Part shown: positions 11,372 through 23,605 of the stretch, in pieces
How positions within the stretch are numbered: position 1 is the stretch's first letter
Layout: each line of letters opens with the position of its first letter
Source of the DNA: Gnetum montanum
Lineage: Eukaryota; Streptophyta; Gnetopsida; Gnetales; Gnetaceae
Assembly (NCBI GenBank): GCA_015680685.1
Contig: MNCI01010461.1
Coordinates: 415,160-479,159 of the forward strand
Length of the DNA stretch: 64,000 nucleotides
Direction: 5' to 3'
The notes under the pieces: model-generated
The model's database searches: none
Seen by the model: the letters and a program-made list of their open reading frames with translations, nothing else
Told to the model about the DNA's origin: nothing
Translations under genes and position numbers: made by a program

Positions 11372-13625
11372 TAGCTCCCTAACTAAATGAAAACTCATCC
11401 TCGAGTTCCTTACAATAATATTGGAAAGGTATGGGATTATTGACTCAAATGAAACTAATGGGATGATATGTGAACGGATCATCATTACAAGACATAACAA
11501 AACTAGTGTTCATGACAATAAGAGGGAACACCTTATTACATTGACATCAGGCCTCATTGGGCAGCTGAGAAAGAGAGAGAGAAAGAAGTGTTGCTACTGC
11601 CAATGCCAAGATTGCACCTTTCATTGTCCATCCGTAAGCACATCATCGATCTCATTCCTTGCATAGTTGCTTCAGCACACTCCATTCCAAGTGCTCTCTC
11701 CAGATTCAGTCTATTGTTGCATGATCTCCATCTGCACACACAACACAGTCTTATATTAGCAAGGGTAAATGAATTTCAATGTAGTTGATACCTTGCTGTG
11801 GTGAAAAGTCTATTAGCTGGGTTGTTGTATGGCTGATTACGGATCTGGAGATATATTAATGATGACTACCAAAGGTGTAGGGGTTAGGAGAAAATCGAAA
11901 AAATTGGGCCTCGTACCCCAATGACTAATCACGAACCTCTGGTAGCAAGAGAATGGAGAAAGAAAAGGAAGAAGAAGGATGGATAAAAAGAGACAACTAG
12001 GACATCGATGAAATGGATGTCAAGATGGAAATGAACAAAATAAAATGGATTGCAAAATGTTAAGGGAAAGAATTTAACTGGTGCACCAAATAGGAATGGC
12101 AGTGGGTCCTCCCCAAAGCAGGCTCATGCCCTTAATGCCCTGACAAACCCACATTCAAAGAGTCCATAGGCTCTGGGAATGTCCTTTGGAACAAGAGTTA
12201 AAGTCTTAACCGTAAGAATTTACCATAAAGAAAACGATGTATCTACCGAGATACACACTAATGATACAACTGGCAATGAGGTGAATAATGGAGAGAAGGA
12301 TGGAGAGAAGAGAATGGAATGGAATCTCAAAAACAAGGTTGTGAACAGCCCCTTGTGTGTTTCATGATTAATGTGACTTGGTAAATCTCATTCCAACTCC
12401 GGCCTCAAACCAACCACATCCAGTGACTTTGCATCAATGCATTTGGCCAATCCATCCACTTGAATAACAAGAATGCCTTCACCCAAAAGCCAACACCATT
12501 TCGACGAAACGAAGGAGTAGAGAATGGGAAGCGAGAAGGGCCTTAGTTAGAGGGAACATTTTTATTTTTGTTCCATAACCAGTGCTTGTAGCCCAAGAGA
12601 TTATTTTGTCTAAGGGGTGTGCTTTGAATTCTCACTTTTTCTTCTTTTCTTCTCTTTGTTGTTTTTTTTTAATGTTTTTATGCGTGAGAACCATACCATG
12701 CAAAGACTTCTTATTTTTATTGACTTAGCTTTCGATAATTGGGTAGCATCGGAACGGCAAGAAAACTCAAGAAGAAAACATCCAAGCACCAAAAAGAATG
12801 GCCAATACAAATGCATCAAGTTCCCTTGAAATCACACCCTTTTCAATCCTTAAGTCCTTCCTTAGTTTGAGAAATTCCCAGTCACTAATTCGTTAGAGTT
12901 CTTATTATGAAAGGGACTGTACATTTCCAAGCCAAGAAAGACCATAGAACTTATGGATGAATGGATGAAGTGGACTCATTGCCTGCCATATCAAAAGAAA
13001 CATATCTTAGTATCAACATCATAACTTAGAGGTAAAAACCAAACATTAGCAATCAAATAGAAAAACAGTTCACACCATCATGAAGAACACTTATTGGGTG
13101 AAAAACTTACAGGATGGATAACACACACACACATGCACACAAAAAATGAAAAAGTATAACGATGTTGTAAAACAAAAACAAGAAAAGTTAAAGAAATTTA
13201 TAAAAAAAAACTTGTAAAACAAAAATGTGTAAAACAAAAACTTGTAAAACAAAAATATGTAAAATAAAAACATGTAAAACAAAAACGTGTAAAGCAAAAA
13301 TGTGTAAAACAAAAATGTGTAACACAAAAACTTGTAAAACAAAAACGTGTAAAACAAATATGTGTAAAACAAATATGTGTAAAACAAAAATGTGTAAAAT
13401 AAAAAATGTAAAAAAACTGAGGGCCTCCAATGATTAGCATAGGTGGCCATCTCCCCCATGACTGAATTGCAAGGGAGAGATCCAAAATAATGAAAGTCTA
13501 TTTGAATTTCGTAAAAGTGCCCAACTTCTCCCAATTGATGTTCTTAGATTAAGGGGTGGAAGTTGGTGACGCTCATATTCCAATGTGTCTATGCCTTCGT
13601 TGTTAGCATGAGTTGTTTCCTCAGT
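11372..13625 (-). other. Non-coding 3' interior of copy C
   Basis: Reverse complement of the copy B 6758-8886 region, with the same CTCGAGGATGAG block next to the LTR (about 11385-11405). It contains chance ORFs only, plus a copy-specific tandem repeat at 13208-13420 described separately. Confidence 0.65.
13208..13420. repeat. 15-bp tandem repeat, about 14 units
   Basis: Units of the type GTAAAACAAAAA(C/T)(T/G)T follow each other with little variation. The two strands give artefactual repetitive ORFs (Cys-Lys-Thr-Lys on +, Phe-Cys-Phe-Thr on -). The corresponding place in copy B (7028-7080) has only one or two imperfect units, so the array expanded after the copies separated. Confidence 0.9.
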
Positions 13626-16600
13626 TCATTTCATGCATATTGGGTTGCTCTTTCTAGTAGCTGTCAACCACGGGATGTCCACTACTAATGTGGTTACTAC
13701 ATACAGGCACCTTTGAATTTGTGTTTCTTGGACACACCGATTACATGGAAAAAATGTTGAACATTCTTCCATGTCATCACCCTCTGTGTCACTGTATGTG
13801 ATGCATGGAACTTTCTTCTTCTCGATATTTCCGTAAATGTTTATCTTAGATATCTCCAAGGAAAGATCGTGGATCCGTAGGTATGCATCTACTGTACTCA
13901 GCCATGGCCTTCCCATTATAATTAGAAAGCCCCCATTGTCACTGTTAACTTCTATCACTAGGAAGTCAACTGGGTATGACCACCCACACATAGTGGTAAT
14001 GATGTCCTCCACCAATCCCAAGGGAATGGTGATGGACTGGTCAGCCAGCTCTAATTGAATGTTGCTCTTCTTAAGTTGGGGCAGGTTCCAAGCTTGATAC
14101 ATTTTCCATGAAATTAAGTTAACTCCAGAACCTGAGTTAAGAAGAGCCTTATGTGGTGCGTTCCCGGCGATTTGTAGATAGATTAAGGGGCTTCCAGGAT
14201 CAGAGAGTTTCATGGAAAGGTGGCCTACCTTAATCTAGTCGGTTATGGTATGCATTAACATAACTGTATGCGTACAGCTCTGTTGTTGGACTGAAGGGTG
14301 CTCCGAAGTTTTGTTTGTTGGAGGAGTGGTCGTGGACTCAACCGCTTGTTGTTGTGAGAGCTTTCCTGGGCTTTTGGTTTTGAAGAAATGTCTTCTCTTT
14401 TTACGATTGTCAGAGCCAGCAGCGAGTTGAATGTTTACAGCTCTCGCAGCGTTGCGTTCCTGCGATTGAGTGGGGAGTTCCCCTTGCATTGTTGGAGTAG
14501 GTTGTATGGGAACTACAGGTGGAAGAGGTGCGGATGGAGTTGGAGGATGGTGTGTATGTGGGATGTCTCTAGGAGGAGAAGGAGTCCTCCTAAAGTACTC
14601 CCAAACTTAGTAGTGACGTTGGGGAGTTGAGTGACCCATAGAGTCACTTAGAGAAACTGGTTGCTGCACATAATAGCCATAAGGATTAGGTTGCCGATAA
14701 GGGTACTATTGTTTTGGCGGTGACATCCCCCATGACTGTGGGTATTACCACTGCTGATGTTGTTCGATGGGTTGTGGTGGAGTTCCACTTGGATAGTACG
14801 TTAATGATTTGTGGAACTACCTTGGGTTACCTTGAGGATAAGGTAACCTTCAGGGTGTCTACCATTGGTTAAGTCTTGGGTTAAGTGCATACACCCCAAA
14901 CGCTTGTAGATGTGAGATGAATGGACAACATCCCTTAGGATGGTCATATTGGCAGATCTCACATCCACCATCATCGTCTATGTCTGAGTTCACAACCTCA
15001 TTGCAGATAGTAATTTTTCTCTTACCCTTGTTATGTGCAAGGCCTGAATCTCTCCGCTTTGTCTTACCTTTGTCACTACTTTGTTCCACCTTAGACTCTT
15101 CTACAATTTTCAAGACAGTTTCAAGTCTAGAGTCTAAGGAATCCCACAATTGATCCACCTTAGCCGATACTTCTGTTGTTAGTTTTTGAATCGGCAAGAT
15201 TTTTCTACTCACCAACTCTTCAAGTGGTGACTCATCCTCCTCATCACAAAATTTCACTCCCTTCTTCCGAAGGGAAGGATCACAGTTGTATTCTTCTGCA
15301 CTCTCTCTTTTTCATAGCTCACCTTCTTCTTTGGCTACTTGCTCCAACAATCAATGTATCTCATGGGCTCTAAGTTCTAATAGTCTCCCTTGGGCATAAG
15401 TCCCAAGGGTTCTTCTAGTCTCATGCCTTAGCCTATCTATGATGTGGCGGAGTTGATCCCACTGTGTGTAACCATGGCCCGGGCAACGATGTAACAATAC
15501 GTAGTAGCGGCCCATGGCAGCATCCAAGGGTTCATAAGTACCTTGCTTCCATCCTTGGATCTGCTTACACAAATTAGACACTCTAGAGTACGTTTGATAC
15601 TTATCGTTGAAGAGTTCTAACATCGTACTCCACCTCCTGATGGTTTCCGACTCTAAGGACTGGTACCAACTCTCTGCTTCCTTGATGAGTGTCCTGGCAA
15701 AAAACTTAAGTTTCTGCCACTCATTCTCTATGTTTTTCAAGGAATAGGCATCATGGAATGCCTGTAAATGATGTTTCAAATCAGCATTGTATCCCCATTC
15801 AAAGCATGAGATATTATATTATTCATGTCTAAGCGCTTGATCCGACTATCTCTTTGATGCCTTGTTGGAATTCTCACTGCCTCCGTGATGTAGAGCATAC
15901 TTTGGGTGGCAAGTAGGGGCTTGTCATGATCATCTCTTTCATGACACCTGTGATGTCTTCGTTGTTCCCTACTTTCCCTTCGTTCATGCCCTTGTCCTCT
16001 CTCTCAACTTTCTTGTCGAGGTCTCTCATTTTGTCTACCTCTATCCTCACCATTATGCTCATGATGGTTGTGCCCAGATGTGGAAGAAGAGGGTGAGTGA
16101 TGAGATGAAGGAGAAGAAGAAGGAGAACCATCACCATGACGATGCTTCTTGCCTTCTCTGCAGCTGCTACGGCCCCGATCGTGATGACGATCTAAGTGTT
16201 CATCCTTTTCATGTGTTGTTGTTCCCTCTGTGAACAGTTGGCATTCATGGGGATCAGAACCAGTGTTATGTATCGTGGAGCGTAGGTTCTGATACCCCAC
16301 CTCCTCACCATCATTAGGAGGGGGAACATCATTTGATAGAGAACCCGTTATAATGGGTTCATCATCTTCGATTTCACTAAGGACGTGCGAGACCCCTTTG
16401 CCCTTCAACAGTGTATGTTGGCTCTCCTGTCGTGAGTCCCTCATACATTACACTACTGTGGGATGATAATCCCTTGTATCAAAATCTCCTGCAACGTATT
16501 CAGCATATAGTTATGTCATGCTGATTTGTGCCAAAGCATGAAGGAGCATGTTTGGGACTGACTGATTTGGAGGTAACACTATGTTACCTTACAAGTCTCT

Positions 16601-16783
16601 CCATCGCAGCTGTTCGTCTTGATGGAGGATAAAGGTAAAATCTGGTATGTACTCATCGGGATGAGTATATACCACTCGGTATTGTTGAGGAATTGATAGA
16701 TTTCGGTTATGTGTTTTTGACTGCCGACTGTTTCGTGTATTATCCCTAGGTGGTGTATTGCTTTTGTTAGAAGAAGAAGACAT
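13626..16783 (-). pseudogene. Gag-protease polyprotein of copy C, broken by stops
   Basis: The minus strand starts with MSSSSNKSNTPPRDN at 16783 and FILHQDEQLRWRDL near 16600. An Arg/Glu/Ser-rich linker follows (16444-16004), then the gag core with IKEAESWYQSLESE and RRWSTMLELFNDKYQTY (15779-15351), then a linker and a zinc-knuckle-like CEICQYDHPKGCCP (about 14970-14930). Last comes the longest open segment, a 195-residue retropepsin-like domain (14213-13626) with LLNSGSGVNLIS, LELADQSITIPLGLVEDI and IMGRPWLS. This order is typical of Athila-like Gag-PR. The catalytic Asp of DSG reads Asn here. Several stops separate the fragments, so it is not translatable as one protein. It is the best-preserved gag-protease of the family in the window. 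Confidence 0.87.
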
Positions 16784-16907
16784 TGTTATTTATCAGTGTG
16801 CTATTTTGTTGTTATATAATTTTTCTTTTAAATTAACCCTAAGGTTCGTTTAAGCTCCCAACGATGTGAGTGATTTCCTATGTTCTACTTAGTGCACAAA
16901 CACTTAG

Positions 16908-16925
16908 TCCCTGACAACGGCGCCA
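16908..16925 (-). other. Primer binding site, tRNA-Asp type (copy C)
   Basis: The minus strand reads TGGCGCCGTTGTCAGGGA, one base from the 5' LTR edge. It matches the tRNA-Asp-complementary consensus with two mismatches, and the spacing is the same as in copy B. Confidence 0.8.
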
Positions 16926-16926
16926 A

Positions 16927-17769
16927 TGATGAGTGGTGAGGTACCCCCACACTCAACCATACAAATACGAGCATAGCATGTGCAATCCGATCGAACTCCA
17001 TAGACTAAGTGCCTACACGCCTCATGGAACACTTAGGGTTAATCATTCGTTGTCTTCCCAGACTTACTTGTAGTTGTCACAGTGTATGGTTAAGTAAGTT
17101 TGAGGTATATGATTTTTATATCTTTTTATGTTTTTATCTCTTATGCTAACAAGGTGAAGGTGAAGAGACTAATTAACTAACTCTAACTAACTAAGTCTAA
17201 ATTAACCTAGCGTCAGCATCCGTTTCCACTTACCATACGCACCCTGAAGCAATGCAACCTTGGTTACCAAACGCTAGTCGTTGCTAGGATTACCAAGTGT
17301 AACGCACGTGCTCGAAGTGGTTGTACTGAGGCACTTAACTAGGAGAGAAGGGTTGAGAAAGATTTAATAACTACTAAAGCATGTAAATAACGAATAATAA
17401 ATAACAATAAATAAAATCCTAATTAGCCTATTCTATGCACTATAAGGTTTATCCAAGAAGCTCATCTTTATTGCCGTATACAAACTTGTCTTCAGGTACA
17501 ATGTTTGCTCGAATAAAGATCCGTTCACTCTAGAGTTCCTACTGTGGGCACATGGAAATTAATCTATCTCTGGAGTGGAAAAACTGCCAGAGTTTAGCTA
17601 CGATCTAGGCCTAGAATGGGAAACAAGGGAGAGCCGCCTCTTATTTATAGATATGACGGCACACTGCGATATTGCAGGGGAAGACGCGATATCGCGAGGG
17701 ATGCAATATCGCAACAGCCACGATATCGCGTACGCGATATTGCAGCCCATGCAATATCCCGTCCCATCA
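16927..17769 (-). repeat. 5' LTR of copy C
   Basis: 843 bp, on the minus strand TGATGGGACGGGATATTGC to ACCTCACCACTCATCA. It has six GATATC-type palindromes at 17665-17760, a TATA box (minus) at 17642-17649 and the GGTAATCC-type repeated motifs in R/U5 (near 17260-17300). Confidence 0.88.
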
Positions 17770-17774
17770 ACAGT

Positions 17775-18560
17775 GTAGCATTTGTAATATTGCCATGAGT
17801 ACTTGTAATCAATCTTTCACCTATAGGTCTTTTATTAGTTTTTTATTTATTCAACTAGCACTAGAGCTTGTCAACTTGTGACAAGTAACCACTAGCCTTT
17901 AGAAGGATTGACTATAAGGATGAAAACACCTATGCCATATACTAGTCATGGGGACAAATATACTTATGTCCTCTCACTTCCAAGGTGAGGCTCAAGGTAG
18001 GAGCGTTGCTAATACATCATAGTTGGGGTCAATCCATAACTAACTACAAGCATCCTTGTGAAGACATGTACCAATCTAAGCTAGCTTAAGTCATCACATG
18101 TTATAACTACAACACATCCAAAGCAAATACATGACACGATCACATATATCTAAGTCTAACAATCACACACACTAATGCAAATAATACCATAACATGGGCA
18201 TAACAAAATATCTTCTTGCTAGAATACTTCTTCAACTACATATACCTTCATAAAATTGACCACTAATGTAACCTTCCGAGAGAGATAGAGGTTAAGAGAT
18301 AACATACATATAGAAAGTACTTAAAAAGATGATATTAGGAATGGCAGACACACAGACATATAGAGCAGAGTGGAAGCAAAAAGTTCATCCGAACGAGTAG
18401 CAATCATGCTGGGCAGAGTAGATGTCAATGCCACTGCGTGCACCTTCGTTCGTTCATGGGCTGCTGAACACTACTGTAAATGCAAACTCAGGTTCAGCAG
18501 CAACATTTGCAATTGTTACAAGAATCACAATAAGTTCAGCATCCATTGGCCAGTTGGAGG
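17775..18560. other. No gene recognised
   Basis: Low-complexity AT-rich flank. A 64-codon ORF at 18370-18564 (+) lies just upstream of a coding-looking exon but has no recognisable features. It could be 5' sequence of that gene or chance. Confidence 0.5.
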
Positions 18561-18994
18561 GTGAAGTGGTTGAGGGGATATAAGAACTTTGCCGCAAGAG
18601 GCAGACGGGAAATGCCAAGTGATCTTGGATATTCTTCTGAAGAAGACCAAGACAGGGAATGGAATGCAGAAAAATAGCAAGCTTTTATCAAAGGAGGGGA
18701 GCAGGCCGTTATGGTTCCGGATGAGGTGAGGGAAATTGTAAGTTATTTGTTCTTAAAATTGTGGGTTTTCGGAAGAAGATAAAAAATGAAAAGTGTTAGT
18801 ATAATTTATTGTTGAAGGAGTGATTAAAAGTGCAGCTGAACGGTATGTCCACAACGGATGAGAAGTCGGAGGAAATTGCAGTTCGAGTAGCAGCTCAAGC
18901 TGCTGTGATGAAATATGTGGAGGACCTGCAGTCCAGCTTCATGGTTGCCCTTGACCTTATGCTTGCTCAGGCTGATAAAGATCTGAACGATGAG
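18561..18994 (+). pseudogene. Two exons of an unrecognised host gene (first exon with TAG)
   Basis: The frame from 18561 to 18725 reads as ordinary acidic/basic protein (MPSDLGYSSEEDQDREW, then GGEQAVMVPDE), interrupted by TAG at 18675-18677, and ends GAG|GTGAGG, a good splice donor. The second exon, about 18830-18994, contains EEIAVRVAAQAAVMKYVEDL and FMVALDLMLAQADKDLNDE, looks helical, and ends GAG|GTTTCC. Both exons are 165 bp and keep phase 0. I do not recognise the family. Composition and splice signals set them apart from the surrounding AT-rich DNA. Further plausible exons on + lie at 25913-26048, 26404-26526, 29986-30123, 30405-30464 and 33290-33394. Grouping them as one gene is inference. 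Confidence 0.5.
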
Positions 18995-20440
18995 GTTTCC
19001 TATTTTCATGGAATTTGTGTTTTTTTATCCTATTCTTTATTCCACTAGATTGCACTGAAATTAACTTTTTGATTGCTGAATGAAAATATGGATTAGAACA
19101 AAGGAAAAATGATGTGATGTCATTATCCTATACAAAGTAAGAAAATATCTCTCCCTAGCAACGAAATGTGTTACGGTATTATGTCGTTGAAATGAAATTC
19201 AATTATCTGATTTCCTGCCCCAAAATTTTATTAGAGATAAACATTTTCTTTTTGCAAGCTTGAATGCAGAGTTAGGTTTGTAGAAGTCTGTTGAAATTTT
19301 ACAGTTTAGGACTTAAACTTGGAGGGAAAACCTCGCTGTAGGAGCGTTCAGTTGTTCTTACTCTTGTTGTTTAACATAGGAACCAGAGACAGGCCAAGGA
19401 ACGGCAGAAAATTACTTTTCCATGCTATCCTTCAGGGTCTTAAAAGCGTAACATTCCAAAATGCAGAAGCAACTTCATGTTTCTGGTCACTATCGTTGTT
19501 AACAGTCTCAATCATTATCTTACAGTTACGTCATTCTGACAGCTTATCCAAGCTGCTGGTATTTTAAAAGATTTTATCTTCATACTTAATGTGTTATTGG
19601 GAAGGCTGTTAAAGCTCATAAAGTCTTGGTTGCCTTTAAAGATTGGAAAGGACTCTATGTAAACTGGGGCATGGATAATGTTCAACTCTTCTACATTTAC
19701 TTGATATACACAAGGCCAATTGTAGCATGGTAGTATGCTGGGAGGGAGATTGCAAAGAGTCTTGCTCAAGAGCCCTCCATAATGTTAAAATTTTAAGGAC
19801 CTTTGGACAGGCCTAATTAGGAAGGGGAAGTTGTTTTCTGGCAGTCATTTGTTGCATGTGTTATGAACTACTGTGTTTCTATGTTCAAGTTGACTTAGGC
19901 TATTGACAACATGGTGTGTAATTCCAATTTCTCTGGGGAAAGAGCAAAAAAATAAAATAAAATAAAATAAAATGTTTTTCTTATAATGGTGGAACTTACC
20001 GAGGTTAGACCATACTGGGGTTTGCAGAACTCCTTAAAGATTATTTTCCAGCATTTATTGAAGCTTATTGTTTCTTGTTTTCCACTGTCACCTTCCAATT
20101 CAATTAGCAAGATGACAATTATAATTTGTATAATAGATTTATAATATTACTTTCGTTTAGTCATTCAAATTGATCTTTCATCTTAGGTTAGCCTCTTCTT
20201 AATATGAACCATTTGTTGATTAGGGCCTACTCCAAGTATAGCATTCGTCTTTGGAGTAGTTCAACTTGGATTTTTTTTTTTTTAATAAAAATGAAACATA
20301 TGTGAAGCTTGTGGATTGAGAAAATCAGAAAATGGAAGGGTGAATGAGTTTAAAACAGGGATTGCTAGAGAAACATGAACAAATCAAGCTAAATAAAACT
20401 TAAAACGTGAACAAACCAAGCAGAATATTTTCAGCAAGAA
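18995..20440. other. Probable intron or intergenic DNA, with (AAAAT)n
   Basis: AT-rich with chance ORFs. A short (TAAAA)n/(AAAAT)n run is at about 19950-19973. A possible small exon near 19381-19440 starts after an AG acceptor, but its frame cannot be tied to its neighbours. Confidence 0.45.
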
Positions 20441-21105
20441 GTACAAAATTTGTTGAAAGTAAAAAAGTCTAAAGATTGGTTAGAAAACATATTGCTAGAG
20501 GCTACAAAAAATATTACTATGCAACAGAAGTTTATGGGTAAGAAGAAGTTGTTTGATGAAGAATGTTTGCAAGCAAGGTTAGCTTTCAAAAATTCCTGCA
20601 ATGAAAAAGCTTTGTATAAAGACTACATGAAATTGCTTTCAAAGAAAAAAGAAAATTTTTTAAAAAGCACCAAAATAATATGGTGTAAATGATAAAGGAA
20701 GATCTATGAAATTTTGAAAACTTTTAAAAAATAAAGTTTCTCCAAGTAATAGCATTCCATTTGCAGAGATAAAAGGGTTCTACAAAAATTTATTTTACTA
20801 TGAGACAAATACCATAGCTAGTTGCATAATCCTAGATATTTTACAACTTATGTATGATGAAGTTAGTAGAAGAGATTGAGAAATTAGCTTTTGAAAAAGT
20901 TGTGGATGTAGAAGGATTGTATGCTGAATTATTCAAATGTGGAGAGGTAGTCTAGAGAGAGACTTGAAAAGATGCTTAATGAAGGACTTCAAAATGGTTT
21001 GATTAGACAATGGATGATTAGTAGAGCTGTTATGCTTTTCTAAAAAGAGAGAAATCAGATTTAAATAATTCTAGGTTGATCATGATCAGTAACTTGTTTG
21101 TAAAA

Positions 21106-21840
21106 TAGCATCTGCTATGTCTGAAGCGGCGGTGGTTGGCGGAAACCCCTTGGGGCATTGAAGAGATGCATGGCTAGGATCATCAAGGGGGATAGCATTT
21201 GAACAACGGATGGATTCCTTGGATGTCGAAGAGGTGAGTCGCATTGTGGAAGAACACGCTCGACAGGAGGAAAGGCTGGCATGGCAGTCATGGTGGTAGG
21301 ATATGCAGGAGGAGGTGCAAAGCCAGGTGGCTACCTAGAGGATCTAGGACCTACAATGGATGGAGAATATGATGAAAGGCCACCGAGCATAACTTACACA
21401 CCTAATGGAGAAGAATAGGCAGCAGATGGAAATGAACTAAACACAGGAGTGTTGGTAGGCACTATTAATTGCAATGTCATATGCTGCAGAGGAGAAGGAG
21501 GTCTCTTAGACCCTGGACGAAGAGAGGGTTTTGGAGAGTGAGGGTTGGGTAGTGCATTGGGGGGTGTTGCAAAACAGATGGGGAAGGGCAAGAGCTCTGC
21601 TGCTAAGTAATCCCAAGATACTCCTAAAATGGAGTGGGGCATAGGGTAGGGTTTGTGGGATTGATGGGTCCTTGAGGCTGGGGGTGTTTTCCTTGTGGGG
21701 TGTTGCAATGCGTAGGGGTTAAGGGAGGAAATCTTGATCATCTTTGGAAAATGGGACTAGATGATGCTAGCTTGGGCTATATGATTGTACATCTTTTATT
21801 TTTTGGGATTAATACATCTCGAATTTTTCTCCAAAAAAAA
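21106..21840 (+). mobile_element. GC-rich retrotransposed insert inside the decayed LINE
   Basis: About 735 bp of clearly higher GC than its surroundings. It ends in a short A tail (21833-21840) after TTTGGGATTAATACATCTCG. The left flank ACTTGTTTGTAAAAT (21092-21106) reappears imperfectly on the right as ACTTATTTGCAAAAT (21840-21854). A variable-length duplication plus an A tail is the hallmark of target-primed reverse transcription. One frame shows charged helical text (EEVSRIVEEHARQEERLAWQ), suggesting a piece of a LINE or gag-like ORF. Skipping the insert rejoins the RT reading of the host LINE. Confidence 0.7.
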
Positions 21841-21940
21841 CTTATTTGCAAAATTATTAGATACCATTTTGGAGAAAAAATTGAGATCTTGGGTAGATGA
21901 AAATAATTTACTAATCGTTACCTGCTATATCTCAACTACC

Positions 21941-22268
21941 TATTAATTGTAATGTTGTTTATTATCTTTCTAATCCTTGATAAGTCAGTTGCAATTGATG
22001 ATGAATCTAGTATGATTTGAAACATTTTGCAAAGAAAAAATATGCAAGCTATAGATGATACAATAATTTACATGTTGTTTCACAAGTAAGATTCAGGGGA
22101 AAACTATTAATTGTAATGTTGTTTATTATCTTTCTAATCCTTGATAAGTCAGTTGCAATTGATGATGAATCTAGTATGATTTGAAACATTTTGCAAAGAA
22201 AAAATATGCAAGCTATAGATGATACAATAATTTACATGTTGTTTCACAAGTAAGATTCAAGGGGAAAA
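21941..22268. repeat. 164-bp tandem duplication within the decayed LINE
   Basis: The block from TATTAATTGTAATG to GATTCAGGGGAAAAC recurs with period 164 (21941 and 22105) with almost no differences. The surrounding LINE is heavily mutated, so the duplication is much younger than the LINE insertion, or an assembly artefact. Confidence 0.9.
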
Positions 22269-23531
22269 AAAAAACACTCTACACTAGATCGTCTAGTTAC
22301 TCTCAAATATTGTATTAAACAAGCAAAGGGCAAACAAGGTAAAACATTTATTTGTTTTGTGGATTTTACTAAAGCATTTGACTTTGTTGTGAAAGAAGAA
22401 TTATGGAGTATACTTATCAAATTTAATGGTGATTTTGGCTTATCCAGTGCCATCCAAAATTTATATAGAAATAATTTTTTAATTAAAATATGAAGACACT
22501 ACACAACCTTGTTAGGTTTACAATAATATAGGAGTAAAGCAAGGTTGTCCTCTTTTACTAACATTGTTTGGTATTTTTATTAATGAACTAGAAGAGTGGA
22601 TTTAAGAGGTATGTACAAATTATGCTATTAAAGTGGATTAGTCATGGATATGACTTTTAATCATTGTAAATGATGTAGCATAGTAGCACTAATGTCAAAT
22701 TCAAAAATAGGGTTAAAAGTAATGTTGCATCAATCACAAAAATTTTATGAATGTATAAAGATGAAGGTGAATGTTGAAAAAACAAAAGTGCTAATTTGAG
22801 GAACTAGTAAGAAAGATTACACTTTCTAGCTAAATAATAAAAAACTTGAGATTGTGGATGCATACTAATATTTAGGTGTAGAATGCTCTCAAAATTATAA
22901 GTGGAAACATTGTATATCACAACAAGTTGCAAATGGATAGAAGAACTTTTATACAATGAAGAACAAATGTAGCAATTTCAATATATGAACTTGGACAATT
23001 TGAAAATATCTTTTAAAGTAATTGTTCAAGCTACAATGCTTTATAGATGTGTGGTGTAGGCCTAGGTCTTGATAAAAAATCATGGAAAAAAATGAAAAAA
23101 TTCAAAAACAATTATTGTTGGATAAATTCAAGATGAAAACTCAAGCCTTATATGCAATACTTTCATTAGAAGCTAATTTGTTGCCACTAGAAGCTAAAGC
23201 AATGTATTAGTTTTTAACATTTTACTTGAGAAATAAAAATAGCACTAAATATCAAGAGAGATCATTTGAAAATCTCAACAACAAGGGTGTTTTTATGAAG
23301 GATGATTGTGGCTACAAAAATGGGGTATTGATAATATTGATTGAATAATAAATTTAGAACAACCTTGGAAATTTATTATAAAGAAAGTTTTTAGATAGAT
23401 GGCAAAATGAGGCACAAATATAAATTTTTTTTTAATTTTACTCATGAAATATTAGAGTTAGTAGACATGGCGAAATAGAATATCTACATAAAACAATTCT
23501 AATATCCATGAGAGCACCAATTAGCAAAGTA

Positions 23532-23605
23532 AGAATGGGATCATGTCATTTTTGAGTTGAGACTAGAAAGAATGGGATCACATCACTTTTGAGTTGAAAC
23601 TAGAA
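23532..23605. repeat. 37-bp tandem duplication
   Basis: AGAATGGGATCATGTCATTT is repeated 37 bp later with a few substitutions, in the C-terminal part of the decayed LINE. Confidence 0.8.

Larger units (their letters stand above)
10526..17769 (-). mobile_element. TR-GAG LTR retrotransposon copy C, complete, non-autonomous
   Basis: Opposite orientation to copy B. The 5' LTR is 16927-17769, the primer site 16908-16925, the gag-protease frame 16783-13626, the non-coding 3' region 13625-11372 and the 3' LTR 11371-10526. The flanking 5-mers are ATAGC (10521-10525) and ACAGT (17770-17774), which agree at three of five positions and differ by two transitions. They may be a decayed target duplication or may show recombination. 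No RT or integrase is present. Its interior matches copies A and B. Confidence 0.88.

Noticed and set aside
13208..13420. CRISPR-like array of short repeats
   Set aside because: Units are contiguous with no unique spacers, and the context is a plant retrotransposon.
13188..13534. Repetitive ORFs (Cys-Lys-Thr-Lys on +, Phe-Cys-Phe-Thr on -)
   Set aside because: All are translations of the 15-bp AT-rich tandem repeat in a non-coding part of the retroelement.
19319..19567. 82-codon ORF as a gene
   Set aside because: Overlaps a possible small exon in another frame and has no recognisable or conserved-looking features.
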